A stretch of DNA of 64,000 nt from Corynespora cassiicola (GCA_022059125.1 JAEUWY010000016.1:186001-250000); one strand, 5' to 3'; numbered from the stretch's first letter, positions 45,762 through 59,549 are shown. Notes: generated from the sequence alone by a model not told the origin. Program-made: numbers and translations.

Positions 45762-48151
45762 ATGGTAAATTTGGCCGTAAAACCCCATAATGGAGTTCAA
45801 ATAATTGTCGGAAACCCACTTTCGGATTTTCAAGGCACAGCAGACAGTTTTTCCGGAGACACCGAGAGGAACGTCATTAAAAGAAGCGTTTCTTTTCCTG
45901 AAAGTGAACTACAAGGTGAGTGATCATGATTTAATATAGTCATTATCTGCTACGAAATATTCGTCTCCTTAAATCAGGCTCGACATCTTATTCTACGCGC
46001 TAGGCCCTCGGTTACAATGGCGGACATTGAGTCAACCTCTCTTATCACGCGACACCACACCTGGACGACTTCGAAGAATTTTCTTACCGAATGGCATCGG
46101 AGTATCCGTGTCAAAGAATGATGCGAATAAATGCGGTGTTGTAGTATCGCATACCAAAGAGCCCGGTCTTAACCTGTCTGAAGCTAATCCGAAGGACAAA
46201 TGCGATCAGTCGCCAGCACCCAAGCCACAAACCGAGCCTATCGCAGACTTTGTGGCTGAAAAGCAACCTGGTTTCCAGGTGACAGTCATGCGGCGATTGA
46301 TAGAGTCACATCTACCATTGGATAATCTTCGGACTTTGAAGATTAGCAGAGATGTGTCAAAGTATCGCGTGCGCAGCTATGATTACCATGTGAAATTCTT
46401 GCCGTCGTCATTTCTCAAGGATAGGATCACTTCCAGCTTGATCCGGAGGGAATTTGGAAGATGCAACTGGTCGACAAAGCCCTCAAAAACCAGCGAAAAC
46501 ATCACTGAGACTCACAGTTTTGAGTCTTATAGATATATCATGGCGATATTGTATCTCATGAAGCAACCTAAGCGAATCGGAAATTTCGTTCAATGTGGAG
46601 TCAGCGATTCGGATCTCCCTCTCAAAATTACCATTCGCTCGAAAGGAACTAGGGTATTATATTCGCTCACCAGCTTAGAAAATACCGAATCGACTCCTGT
46701 GGATTTCGAGAAGCAGGAAGATGCAGAAATGTTTGAGGAAAAACAGTGGACTGCGCTCATCCCTGTTCTTTCTAGGACAGATAGGTGGTATATTCCCAGT
46801 CCCGCTTGTTCTGTACCAGACCAGATTTGTATACCACACTACAAGTTTCCCTCCCAAGCTGTACTTCCGTTCGAAACATGGGATCCAGTTCCTCAGAAAA
46901 GTGGCTTTGGCCAGGTGGCCAAGGTCAAAATTCACCCCGATCACCATTTCTTCGAGGATTACAAAGTATGGATCCCTTTTGTGCATTCCAAGTAAATTCC
47001 TAACACATCTCTAAGGGATCTGGCAACGTTTTTGCGATTAAAGAGCTGAAAAATGCGCACGAAAAAGACTTTAACCGCGAGGCGAAAATCTTGAAAAAGC
47101 TTAGCAATGAACGTCATGCTCACAAGCATCTGATTACATTGTTAGCAACATACCAGAAAAACGACAGTTTCTACCTCATATTCCCATGCGCCGAGTCAAA
47201 CCTATTGGAGTTCTGGAAGAGGAAGCGACCGTCCCGCGGAGATGGAAGTTGGAGCCGATGGATTGCACAGCAGTGCTTGGGGCTAGCGGAAGGCCTTTAC
47301 AAAATCCATCGATACGAAACCTTATCCGCCAACTCAATTTTGACAGTTTTCGATACAGTTGTCTCGCAAGACAGTCTCCAGAAACAACGGGTGGTCACAA
47401 ATCACGACACAGGGGCTACTCAAGTGATGAAACGCCTCTTTGGTAGACACGGGGACCTCAAACCGGAAAACATTCTTTGGTTCCCAGAAAGGGGTAGAAA
47501 TTATGGGACGCTAAAGATCACGGATTTCGGCATTGCACATTTCAGCATCAGAAACCTTGTGGAATCACGAAAAAAACGCAGAGTCCAGAACACGCCCACA
47601 TATCGCTCACCAGAGTGTGACTTGGAAACAGGAGTTAACACTGCCTGTGATTTCTGGGCTCTCGGTTGTATCTACCTCCATTTCATCACCTGGTACTTTG
47701 GCGGGTTTCAACTGATAGAGATATTTGTGAATCGGCGCCTTGGTCCTGATGAAAATCACGAGGTGGAAACAGATGCTTTTTTCACTACAGAAATCAAAAA
47801 TGGCAGCAAGAAGATAAAGGTTAAGCCTTCGGTTATCAATGTAGGTGTTTAAATTCTGGATTTTGTGGACGAGGGTCACTGACGCAGACTTTGATCTAGT
47901 TTATGGACAAGCTTTCTTGCCACCCAGAATGCAAACATTTTTTCCCCGAGTTTCTTGACATGATAAAGAAAGACATGCTGGTAATTCAACAAAAACCTGC
48001 AGATGGAAGTAGCGATAGCCCAGTACTTACACAGTCTATGAGCCAATCTCTCAGTATTCCGAACCAGGTCAGTACTTCACGGAAGAGTTCTGGCGAGATA
48101 TTCCGCAGGTTGGGGGATATTTTCTCAAATTTAAACTTAGAAGACCCGTAA
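45762..48151 (+). CDS. Protein kinase, related to the kinase half of the kinase-HET gene
   Basis: Model: 45762-45915, 46004-46965, 47016-47840, 47900-48151 (introns 88, 50 and 59 nt), 730 residues. The last three exons are well supported; the first is chosen because its phase-1 donor (GTGAGT) and the acceptor at 46003 keep frame and because the second exon has no early in-frame ATG (first at 46288). The N-terminal 360 residues resemble the leader of the kinase-HET protein in layout, including a WTALIPVLS segment. Kinase motifs: NVFAIKELK (K381), HGDLKPEN (D519), ITDFGIAHF (D542) and YRSPECDLETG (571 on). The final exon gives the C-lobe end (CHPECKHFFPEFLDMIKKDM) and a Ser-rich tail. Unlike its neighbour it has a standard DFG and no HET domain. 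Likely active Ser/Thr kinase of a fungal-specific group. Confidence 0.75.
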
Positions 48152-48621
48152 TGAAGCGGTTGCATTCAGGTAATGTCCCTATGCTGTCACCAATATATGG
48201 AAAGGAGGACAAAGAACCACTAGTATCTATCATGAGAATGTACCACGAAGTAATACAAGAAATAATACAACCGGTCTCGAATTTTTGTATACCAGAAAAT
48301 GGAGCATGAAGTCATAGGTCAATGCTGGTTTGCCTGAAAAGGAAAGTTGTATCATCTTAGACTTGTCAGCTCACACCATGCGCCACACATACACATGTAA
48401 ACGTGCTATCTATTAGTTCTATAGAGAAATAGATGGAATATCTTGATAGAATTGCTTCATTGGATTTGAAGGTTTGGTTAGTCAGAAATGTACCATTTCT
48501 GGACCAAGCGCCAAAGTACAAAGTGATGCTTTTCATTGAATTTTCATCGTGATACTGTTTATCTACCTTTTTAAACGCCAACCACAGCTCACTATGCTAA
48601 AGGGAAACCCTCAAGTTGTAT
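48152..48621. other. Intergenic between convergent kinase and family member E
   Basis: AT-rich 3' flanks of two convergent genes; nothing else seen. Confidence 0.5.
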
Positions 48622-48910
48622 TTATTGTAGAAAAAGAACGATCTTCGTACGAGTCCTTCGGGGTCGTCTGAACAGGTGCCGGGGCATTTTCGCACTCTCG
48701 GTATCGTCTTCGACATCTGTTTAGCCTGAGTTGGTTTTTATCCTCGAATAAAATACTCGAAAACGTACTGGTAATTTTCGTGCTATATCTTGAGAAGATG
48801 CATCGGAATAATAAACCAAGGCATGAAAGGACAGCTATCAACACCGCCAACAACCCAAAAAGTGCTTCTTTGCTCCAACCTTCATCCTTGAGGTCTTTGG
48901 TAAAGGCCAT
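48622..48910 (-). CDS. Small single-span membrane protein, family member E
   Basis: Two minus-strand exons (48910-48769, 48716-48622) with a 52-nt phase-1 intron (GTACGT...CTAAACAG) give 78 residues. Exon 1: MAFTKDLKDEGWSKEALFGL, one helix (LLAVLIAVLSCLGLLFRCIF) and SRYS. Exon 2: an acidic patch (NVEDDTES), an Arg-rich run (HLFRRPRRTRTK) and the hydrophobic end IVLFLQ, in the same place as VFIIL of members B and D. A nearer acceptor nine bases earlier would give an immediate stop, and leaving the intron in gives a 99-residue frame. A TATATAAT on the same strand at 49014-49007 lies about 100 bases upstream. Convergent with the kinase gene. Confidence 0.65.
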
Positions 48911-50146
48911 TATTAGACTCGAAGATGCAGTCCATCCAATATTTCATAGCATAGAAAATCAGAAATGGGGTCGTCAACATGGGGCAGTTGTGAGCGTGGA
49001 GCTCTTATTATATACTTCAGTCAAGATTTAGCAAGGAGAGTTCGTTCCTCAGCGGGCGAACCTCGGCTTGGTCGTAATTCGGTGAACTGCCCCATCTGGG
49101 GGCACAGCCGTTTATTTCCTCTTGGCGACGGCGCTATCACCTAAAACGCTTATATCCCCGCTCACCCGCCAAGCGATCTCGTCATAAAATAGCCAGTAAG
49201 CAGAGCCTGCTTGCGCCGCTCTAGCTTATCCGTCGATGATCGGCTGCCGGGAACCTGGCGCCGGTCAGCAACCCTCATCCCTAAGATGTGCTCTTTACCA
49301 GCGAGTGTTTTCTCTTTAGGGTCAAGATCGCCACTGCGTCCAACCCACTCTAACCCACTCCAACTCCCTGTTGCTGTTGCGCCCATCGGTGAAGAATTTC
49401 CCGGGTCAAGCCAGCCTTAGCATCACAGCTGTGCTAGCTGGGCGCTCTGCCTGCCCGTTTCTGGCCTCTAGCCGGCTGCCGAGATGTTGGATACTGGCCA
49501 GCGCGTTACTGATGATTATAGCCCGAGTTCCAGCACTGGACAGGGAGCCTAGTAGCTCTATTGCTCTAGGACAGCGTTATAATCATGATCACGCGCAAGT
49601 AATCTTGGAAACCCAGGTCAATCGGATGGATCGTCAGGTAATCTACTCCACACTGAAGCACATTGTTATTACCTATATCCTCAGATAGAAGTGGGCTTGT
49701 TTCTAATTGTTGGGAAGACGCTTTCAGATGCACCACTTGCATATTGCAAAGCAACATCGGTTTTTGCGTCTCCATTATCACACTGAGCATTATCTAGAAA
49801 GTCAGTAACTTCTCTGGTTGACTTGGAACATAGAAATTAGTTTATTCTAATGTCCATGCACATGGCTTCTTGCTGATTGAAGTGACTCAGCTCTACCATC
49901 ATTGCTAGTACTTTTTTATTATCACTTCCAAATATTTCCCTGTCCAACTGCTACCAAATTTTACCTCTTCAATTGAATCAATTATCATTATAAGACACGT
50001 AAGAGGATGTTGGTACTGATTACCCAAACCTGCGCCTGCATACCACATATGCCAAGATACCGAAGCCTTACAAGTATAACACACGAGTTATCGATTGATA
50101 AAGCAAATATCTCTGAAATTTGGAGGGCACCACAACTGATCAAACG
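48911..50146. other. Intergenic, no supported gene
   Basis: Holds the TATA-like element of member E (49007-49014) and then 1.1 kb without a recognisable gene. Confidence 0.4.
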
Positions 50147-50621
50147 CTAAGTAATTGACTGCTTCTTCCCATTAGAAGTCCTTGCAGACACAAGGTATGA
50201 CCTCTGCTGATGTTCTCTCACAGATTGGAGATCGGTATTAGCCCAATATCCTATCTTTCGGCGATTAGAAAAATCTGATCCATATCCTTGTTCGAGGTCT
50301 ACTTCCTCATCTATAGCTGAAGTTTAGCAGATACGGTGTTGGCGTGCGGGTCCGATTTACCATTGCTTGGCTGTCTTCTAAGAGCCACGCAGCAAGACCA
50401 GCATCGATGTCGGCAAATTTCAGACTTTTTGAACATGTTTATAATCAAAGGAACTAATATCATTAAGAATAGCCCAGCAAGGCTGATGCTTGCTTCTCTC
50501 GACCAAGAGCCGGACGATGACACGGTCGTGGAACCTGTTTGTTAGGTCAGATTTCAGGGAATAACTCGAAAAGGGTCTGCTACAACATACCGTTGTAGCT
50601 CGTCGTAGTCAGGTCAGACAT
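50147..50621 (-). CDS. Small single-span membrane protein, family member F
   Basis: Three minus-strand exons (50621-50591, 50534-50361, 50316-50147) with phase-1 introns of 56 and 44 nt give 124 residues. Both introns have near-perfect branch sites (CCTAAC, GCTAAAC) a few bases before CAG. Exon 1 is MSDLTTTSYN; exon 2 gives STTVSSSGSWSREASISLAG, one helix (LFLMILVPLIINMF), a Lys/Arg/Cys-rich juxtamembrane stretch (KKSEICRHRCWSCCVALRR); exon 3 gives an acidic patch and a tail with HQQRSYLVSARTSNGKK. WSRE is the family's W-[ST]-[KR]-E motif. The tail's QQRSY matches QQRTY in member G, which sets these two apart as a subgroup. Function unknown. Confidence 0.72.
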
Positions 50622-51755
50622 GCCAGCTCAAGTGATGGTTGGTATGGACGGGGAATCTTGATTTCCAATGATCACGTGAATATATCACGTGGTGATGGTG
50701 CATACCAAAATGGCCTGGCGGGAACTAGCAGGAATGGACCAAAAAAACGTCGCACAAAGGTAGCACAAGACTTAGTTAAATACCATGCTATCCATGGACA
50801 AGGCAGTGGCTTACCTGTCAAAGCCCCGCTTATCCTTCTGCACCGCAGTATCAGAATGCAATCCGAAGAAGTGGATAACCATTCATCTTGTGTAACCGAA
50901 CACCCTCTTCCCTGTGTAACTCGGGGTTCAGTATTGTGTAACCTTATCCATTTGATGCGAATGACCCGGTAGAATGTGAGGTTTCGGATGCGTTCGTGGG
51001 CGGAGCACCGATAATGGTGAGCAGGAGCCCGAGCGCCGACAAATACTGCCGTCATCAGTCTTGCTTGGGGCATGCCGCGGATGCGTCCTCGCGGTCAATG
51101 CGTCGTCCTTCGAGCAAGGTAGGCCATGTAGCAAATCAAGTCAGCGCATTCACTACCTATCTAGGTAGGTAGGTACCTAGATACCTAGATACCCAACATT
51201 GATTGGGGGTTTGTGCAGCCTTGCGCGCTGATTTTAGACAAAGTAGATGATATAATCGATATCCTTGACACTTGAAAAAGTCTTGGTTTGGATTCTATAT
51301 GCTTTTAAGTCAACGGCACTATTTGTGTGTTCCGATCATGTGACTTCATCTAGAGTGATTGGATATACCCCACGAGGGACCACCCGACTGACCGTATCGG
51401 ATGACTTGGGCTCAGCCAACGGCCCGCATGCATCCAATAAACCCTCTCCAATGCCCGAGACTGACCGGTCGATGCTTACATGGCCACCATTTACCAATAG
51501 CACACGATACCACACATCGCATCCGCGGCAGGGGGTCACAAGGCTGACGAATCCAAGGTCGAGGCCGACAAGGCTGAAGATCCAGTTCGAGTGCCAGCTC
51601 ATAAATATGCAACCCCCTCACCGTTTACGGGAGTGCCAGCTCACAATATAGAGCCTCATTGTTTCGTTACCCCACACATCGGTGCTTTAAAATGGGGTCG
51701 TCGGAGGGGACGTTGGAGGCCGACCAAGGGCTTTGCGACTTCAATTGAGGGAATC
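50622..51755. other. Intergenic with a tacctaggta-type repeat
   Basis: No supported gene; several overlapping short frames on both strands near 51300-51700 look like chance. The repeat at 51154-51194 is listed separately. Confidence 0.4.
51154..51194. repeat. Tandem/inverted CCTAGGTA-CCTAGATA run
   Basis: About 40 bases of alternating tacctatc, taggtagg and tacctagata units able to fold back on themselves. Similar to 39928-39951. Confidence 0.7.
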
Positions 51756-53101
51756 ATGTCTATCAGCGAGGACTCTACACTTCATCAGTATGATTCCATA
51801 GATGGCCACACATATGTAAAGGGCAATGCGCCGGTAAACAAATACGACAAGTCGTACGAAATCCCACGGTTCTGATTGACGGATCCATTATTGACAAAGA
51901 CAGGCCATATACCGATCCCGACATTATCCTTTTGGATGTCGGGGTAAAGCAGACCCGTTTTCGTGTCCACCGTCTAGTTCTCTCCCAAAGTCCCGAGCTT
52001 GAAGTCCAACCTTTGTCTGGTCTCTGGGGAGCAAAGGCCGAGGATGCTTTTAGACTGCCCGACCTCGACGACGAGACTGCGCATACGATGATCCACTACC
52101 TTTATACAGGGCAGTATCAAACACTTCGTGGGTATGAGTCAGGGACAGACGGAGCTATTCCAGAGTACAAGTTGGGTACTTGTGTCTATTGTGCAGCGAC
52201 CAAATACAAACTTCCTGGCCTGGCTGAGCTGGCAAAGCAAAGGATATCATCATCCGGAGAACACTTGACCATTGTTGAGATTCTTCGCGTTGCCAGAGAA
52301 AATGCCTTTCCACTGCTTCCGGAGAATGAAACTTGGTTCCCTGCTTACATTGAGGATGCAATCAAGGGAGCTGTCACCAAGGACCCCGGTCTATTTATGC
52401 AACGAAGCTTCACTGATCAGATTGAGGGCGATCGCAAGTTTCGCCAAGTCGTCATGAAGGCCATTGTGAACACTTATGCCAAGGGCCCAATTGCGGAAGA
52501 GCCCGAGGAAGATCCCATCCCTGTTCCGGATGTAGAGTGTGAGGAGCTTGTTCCAGTCGAAGAACCAAAAGTCGAAAAGGCCCCAGAGCCAGAAGTCGTT
52601 CCTCAACACCCGAAGATTTCTTCGACCGCTGATGTACTAAAGTCCGAGGTGGTAGTCCCCTCTCCCAAATTGATGAGGGAAAACAGCGTTCAGCTTGAAG
52701 ATATTGAACCCACCATTGACACACCTCGGGTACCCGAGTCTGTCAGTGACGATATCGATTTCCAATCCAGTACTACCTTTCAAAAGATGAACAGGAAGCC
52801 GGAAGCTGCTCAGGAGGCGACGACTGCTACGCCCAAGGTTACTCCAGTCGAGACCAAGGCCACGAAACCCGTCCACATTCGTTCGGATTCTGTCACCCAA
52901 GTCGATGAGCCTGTTCCCACAGAAGCGAAACCAGTGGACATGACTGTCGCAGCTCCCGAAAGCTCAGCTGGAAGTGCCTCGCCTGTTGTGGAAAGTCCTG
53001 CCCCACTCTCCAAGAAGGAAAAGAAGGACAAGAAGAAAAAGGCAAGGAAGGCTGCGGCTGCTGCACCTGCGGCTCCCACTATTTTCACTGCAGCAAAATA
53101 A
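51756..53101 (+). CDS. BTB/POZ-domain protein with Lys-rich tail
   Basis: The long frame from about 51864 to 53101 encodes a BTB fold: VLIDGSIIDKDRPYTDPDII, FRVHRLVLSQSPEL, LPDLDDETAHTMIHYLYTGQ. An alpha-helical region, a Pro/Glu/Val-rich disordered region and a Lys-rich end (KKEKKDKKKKARK) follow. BTB domains mediate dimerisation and often recruit Cullin-3. The only nearby start, ATG 51756 (MSISEDSTLHQYDS), is in a different frame and reaches YEIP just before the other frame starts TVLIDG. Two readings fit: a one-base deletion near 51868 (frameshift), or a 50-nt intron (51851-51900, GTACGA...GACAG) that restores frame but removes TVLIDGSIIDKDR. The 5' end is therefore uncertain. Confidence 0.7.
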
Positions 53102-53411
53102 GAAAACTCCCACCTCGAATAAAGAAAAAAAACAGACATTGCAGCAACTTTTGACGGCCTAAGCATGGAGTTATCTGGCGCATGTGGGTTCCTTGGGTTT
53201 CATCACTGTCGTTTCACTTTGGAAACCGCATCCACAACCAAACCAAGCATACATGGATAGTCAATATACTTTAGCATTTCGGCAAACTTTGTACAAGAAT
53301 GTGATGAACCGCAAAGGCGTGAGGTATTTACAGGTGCACGCTCTTTGCGCAATGCCGCAACGTCCGAACCCCAGACGTCGGCGACACTGCTCGAATCCAA
53401 AAACGACGCAT
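53102..53411. other. Short intergenic gap between convergent genes
   Basis: 3' flanks of the BTB gene and the xylanase gene; nothing else seen. Confidence 0.5.
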
Positions 53412-55261
<1,850 letters not shown>

Positions 55262-55662
55262 TCAATCAGTTACATTGGGACGCCCTCTCCTACTGCGTAA
55301 GATTGTCGTATAGGTTCGTTGTTGGTTCAAGCGAGCTAGTTCCATCTCGACCCACCTATTTCCGCAAACACAACTCCTCACCCCACATTCGATATCTGGT
55401 GTTGTCAACTTTTTATGTTCTCATGCCCATCTACCCTTGGCCTTACCTGCGGATTTGATTCTTCTAGGCCATAATCGCAACCAAATGCCGCACAGCGTGG
55501 AGCCGAAACACCATTCCAATACCAATCCAACAACCATGATAAAAAGGCTCACAATAGCTATGAGCGCCTCTTTTGACCATGGTGAAGAAGAGGCATCTTT
55601 TGGAGTCAAACAAATTAGTAACAAAAACTCTCTACATAGGAAGGCCGCCCACCAGTTTTCAT
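55262..55662 (-). CDS. Small single-span membrane protein, family member G
   Basis: Model of three minus-strand exons (55662-55653, 55596-55447, 55395-55262), phase-1 introns of 56 and 51 nt, 97 residues. Exon 2 has no ATG in frame, so a 10-nt first exon (Met-Lys-Thr) is proposed; its donor (GTGGGC) is weak, and the true start may lie elsewhere or be lost. Exon 2: DASSSPWSKEALIAIVSLF, one helix (VSLFIMVVGLVLEWCF) and WLRLWPRRIKS. Exon 3: a Cys-containing stretch and a tail with NQQRTYTTILRSRRGRPN. WSKEA is identical to member E, and QQRTY pairs it with member F. It may be a pseudogene if no valid first exon exists. Confidence 0.55.
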
Positions 55663-58130
55663 CGTGTTTACCGGATAACCGTTTAACTTAGGAGTTATAT
55701 GCAATGTAATAACAAGAAGGCAAGGTGATGCAGGTATATCTTAAACAAGTAGCTGCCATGCACGAAAGTTTCAATAGGAACAAGATAGGCTAGCTTGAAT
55801 CCAACATTAAAGAGGGCACCGTAGGCCTATGTCTTACAGAACAGTAAGCAAGCTGGGAGACATAAGACTAAAAAAATTTGACAGGGAAGATTGGGGTCTA
55901 CAAGATAAAGGAGGGACGACTTAAATAATGAAGTCGGAGTGTTGATGGATACAAGGCGAGAGCAGGTATTTCTCTTTGGGCGTATCAGCAGAGAGGCGCT
56001 TGCGCGTACATCAAAAGCGCCAATGAAATCAAACACCAAATTTATAGTGCGGCTCGGCTATATTATCACGAGCGCATTTCACTCTGCGTGTACGGCCTGC
56101 TCTACAGGATGCTCATGCACCCCCCCACCCCCCCACCAGCCAGCATGCTTCGCAAACGCACCTTGCAGCCTTCCGCTACGCCCCACGACCAGATGCCGGG
56201 TTGCAGTCCTTTGATTCGTAGTCCTCTCTCGAGGCTATGACAGCGCGACAGCAGTTGGGAGAGCGACGGATTCCGGAGTAATTTTCGATGTCATGCAGAC
56301 TTACTGCTTAACCTTTCTAGTAATATGGAGTAGGCGACAAGTTTTATTGGCAGAGACACTGCTTAGCTTACATAGCTAGAACACTAGCCGGTGCCAGGAG
56401 GATACGAGAATTATTCGCGAGTCCTAAATTACTCTAGTGAGATTCCGACCCCCAAAGAATCCCCATATTTTTGCCCGTGCCCAGCGGCCGCCGGGAGTGG
56501 ACCGGAGCTCGTAAGACGCGCTGCAAGATGCATGATGCGATACGGGCCTCAAGCCACCTTCTTCGCGGATGCCAGAACACCCCGGTAAGCCATCGCATCA
56601 GTTCGTAACCGTATCAGCCGGGGCGAGCTAGCCTATCCCCAGCATCCGTGAAGTTTTCTGGCGTAGCGGCATGGATCTCTCTCCCCGTCCCCGCAACATA
56701 CGCCACTGGCCTGCTCAAGCTGGAGGCAAATTTTGGATTACCCCTGTTGATTTTGGAGAATTTCGTCCATGCTTTTGCGCAGCTGTGCAGCCAATTTGTT
56801 GCGGTGCAGAATTTTGGCCGTGGTAACGGAGAATGTCTGTCTCATACTGCTTCTGACAGCATCAACATTTGCACATGGTCAGTCGGAGTTTGTTGATGAC
56901 ATTTCGCCGAGGTGGAGGACACTTGAGTTAAACCCCAGTATGCTATAGATAAGAGCTACAGCTATTTACCAGCAACCAAAGAATAACATGCTTAAATCGC
57001 CAACCGCGTGTCCGCGCTCTAGATCATGACGCCTTTGAGCCTGCGCACCCTGGAAAATAGAGCCGTAAGCTTAGCCTGCATAGCTAAATACGATCTTTTG
57101 ACGCGGAGAAGACACCTCTACTATTTCGTGTACTGCGTACATGGCAGCGTGCAGCAAGAAGATGGGTATGACTGGGGTGGGGTGGGGTGGGGTGGGGTGG
57201 GGTGGGGCGATGCAGCAACAAGAAGAAAAAGCGATGTGAGCGGTGACCGGGATGCTCCTGCAGCAACCCGCGAGGCTGGAATCGAGTCTGCGTGTAGCAA
57301 CTGATTTTCATAGTTATCCGTTACCTTTCCACGTGTATACGAGCAGCCGTCGTGGCTAGAGGTATACCGCGGTATACAACAAGGACAGCATTGATGTGAC
57401 CGCTCTGCAGCACCCTGGCAGGAACGTAACAGGAATACTCATGCATGGAAGAATTGCCATGACACTACAGTTTTGAAATATCCCGGACAAGTTCAGTCAC
57501 CATATCAAGATCACATGTCGCTACCTCTGCATGCCACCGGTCCGGGTGCGTTGGACGCCCTTAGATCACACTTTGAGATGATGCAAAATCGATCCGTGCA
57601 GGAGATCACATTTGACAGTGTACTTTGTATCGCACTCGGTCACATTTCTAGAGTTAAGTCGTTTTCGCAGGTACTCTATTTCTTTTATAAGCACATTGTA
57701 TAGCCAAGCGTGTTGAACTGCGTTCGGTAGTCTTGCGTACCCCAGCCGTTCTTCAAGGTTTCAAGCCATCACATTATTCCATTGGTAGGGCTCCGCCCTA
57801 CACCGGTCGTGTTGTGACATTTAGCTATTCTTAATCAGCTCCTACGCTCATCACGATGGTTGTTCGTCCTCAATAACCCAAGTACCTATTGTTCACATAC
57901 ATTTATAGTAAGCACGCCTAGTTTCCCTGGTGAGCTGCAATCAATTTTTTCCATCATGTTCCTACGCATGATCAGCATCTTATTATAGTCGGTTATCTAT
58001 CCCATTTGAATAACTTTTCATGTAATATACTTTTCTTGCGGTAGGCAGAAATATGCTACGGGGCTTACTTTCAATCAGTTTACCGAGTTTATGAGTTTTC
58101 AAAACCGTTCTCTACGTTTCCCTTGGCAAG
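55663..58130. other. Intergenic, 2.5 kb without a supported gene
   Basis: No intact gene. Holds the pentanucleotide tract at 57173 and, towards its end, possible upstream remains of the hydrolase relic that starts at 58131. Confidence 0.4.
57173..57207. repeat. (TGGGG)7 tract, possible G-quadruplex
   Basis: Seven exact copies of TGGGG on the plus strand. Four or more G4 runs with one-base loops are a strong G-quadruplex pattern. It is internal, so a telomere is not implied. Confidence 0.9.
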
Positions 58131-58620
58131 GGTGATGACCTCGACATCTATGTTGTCGTCAGGACACTAGACGAGCATGGGGTGCCGCTTCTGAACCATA
58201 ACATTCCCCTCAAAGATATGCCAGCTGGTACTACCGAGAAATACATTCCAAGCAACAGTCTCCACAAATACATTGGGGCCAAACAGAGCGTTGTGCGCGT
58301 CATTTCGAGACGTGCTTCTTAAAGAGCCTAGTTTCACTACCGAGGCACGTAAACTTACCAGCCTTGGAGGTCACCCTTTCCTTTGCCAAAGAGGAGAAAA
58401 TTCAGACCAGTCAGATTATCAAATTGGAGATTCAGATCTGGCCCGGGGGGGAGGGGGTTTGCTTTCAATCCGGGAGAGCCTTTGAGATTCGAGATAAAGG
58501 GCAACGAGATCCTATTGCCCGAGATTGTAGCTATTTCAGGCAAAGACAATCCCAATCAAAGATCCGTCACCATATATTCTAGTGCAGAGTATCTCAGTTA
58601 TGTACTGTTTGTTGCCTTTG
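58131..58620 (+). pseudogene. Frameshifted remnant of a CocE/NonD-type hydrolase (C-terminal domain)
   Basis: Consecutive pieces of one protein appear in changing frames. GDDLDIYVVVRTLDEHGVPL...NSLHKYIG runs in one frame from 58131 to about 58275. It continues as GPNRALCASFRDVLLKEPSF in the next frame (an extra G in ggggcc), then LEVTLSFAKEEKIQTSQIIK and IQIWPGG in a third, then FNPGEPLRFEIKGNEILLPE in yet another. The order matches the beta-rich C-terminal domain (PepX-C type) of CocE/NonD family serine hydrolases, whose catalytic half is missing upstream. At least three frameshifts make it a pseudogene. The family match is from pattern memory. Confidence 0.6.
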
Positions 58621-58743
58621 GCATAGCGAACAGAGATCAGGTGTGTTGTAGATGCGCTCTTCTCGACTCCACACGCGGGTAGCAAAAATCAAGGACCTTT
58701 TGACAAGTCTCTCGGAGCAAAAAAAGAAACTCTGCAAGGCTAA

Positions 58744-58815
58744 TGCGTCATTCGGGAGTCGAACCCGAGTCCCTTGCTTGGAAGGCAAGGATGATAACCG
58801 CTACACTAATAACGC
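58744..58815 (-). tRNA. tRNA-Gly (anticodon UCC)
   Basis: 72 nt on the minus strand with no intron. The acceptor stem GCGTTAT pairs with ATGACGC (one G-T pair), discriminator A. The anticodon arm CTTGC-CTTCCAA-GCAAG shows anticodon TCC, and the T arm is CTCGGGTTCGACTCCCGAA-like. A- and B-box sequences are intact (TTAGTGTAGCGG; GGTTCGACTCC). Confidence 0.95.
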
Positions 58816-59549
58816 TTGATTGGATGAGAAAAAAGCTGTTAGAAAAATGTTTATAGTTGTCGTTATCGTGGTCCACACTTCCATAACTAAGAATGAAAAG
58901 ATCATACGCATCCGGTTCCACTTATGAAAAGGCACAAGTGGGCTAGGCTATCACAGCACGTAAGAGTGTTTCTGTTGTGCGCGCGGCGGCTTGGCACGTC
59001 GGGACCCACACTGCTCACCCCGACGCACGCTCTTAGCGTTTTCAACCGCGCAGCACCCAATCCTTCTATAATAAATATTCGCTGCAATCATGGCAAGCAA
59101 ACTCATACACCATTGGAAGATGATGTTGCCATTCCCGTGCAGACTGTTGTAGTAGACCTCTAAAAGGTGTGGACACGTTGCTTTGCGGCTCCAGACCACA
59201 CAGCCGAGAAAAAACGAAGAGATTCCCACAGCAGGCACTTCGGTGAACAAGTACTTTCTTCTCGTCCTAAATTACGGACATTCACGTAGATTCAAAGTTC
59301 AGTCAATGTCTTTCAAGAAGAAAAGCTGGCGTCAGAAGAATTGACGGGTATTAAAGGCCGAATACCGGAGCAGCTCTATGGGCAAAATCCAATGTTGAGG
59401 GCACGTCTCGAAGACTTCCTACATCATATATTAAAAACTAGAAGCTACGGTACATCGAATCTTTCTGGGAGCGCCGACCCATCTCACACAGCAACTTTCT
59501 GAGCCACATCATCGATAACCTCCAACACCTCCGGCGCGTTCCCAGTCTG
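58816..59549. other. Intergenic, no supported gene
   Basis: Short frames only (up to 99 codons); nothing recognised. Confidence 0.4.

Noticed and set aside
57173..57207. Telomere-like repeat
   Set aside because: Unit TGGGG differs from the fungal TTAGGG, the tract is short and it is internal.
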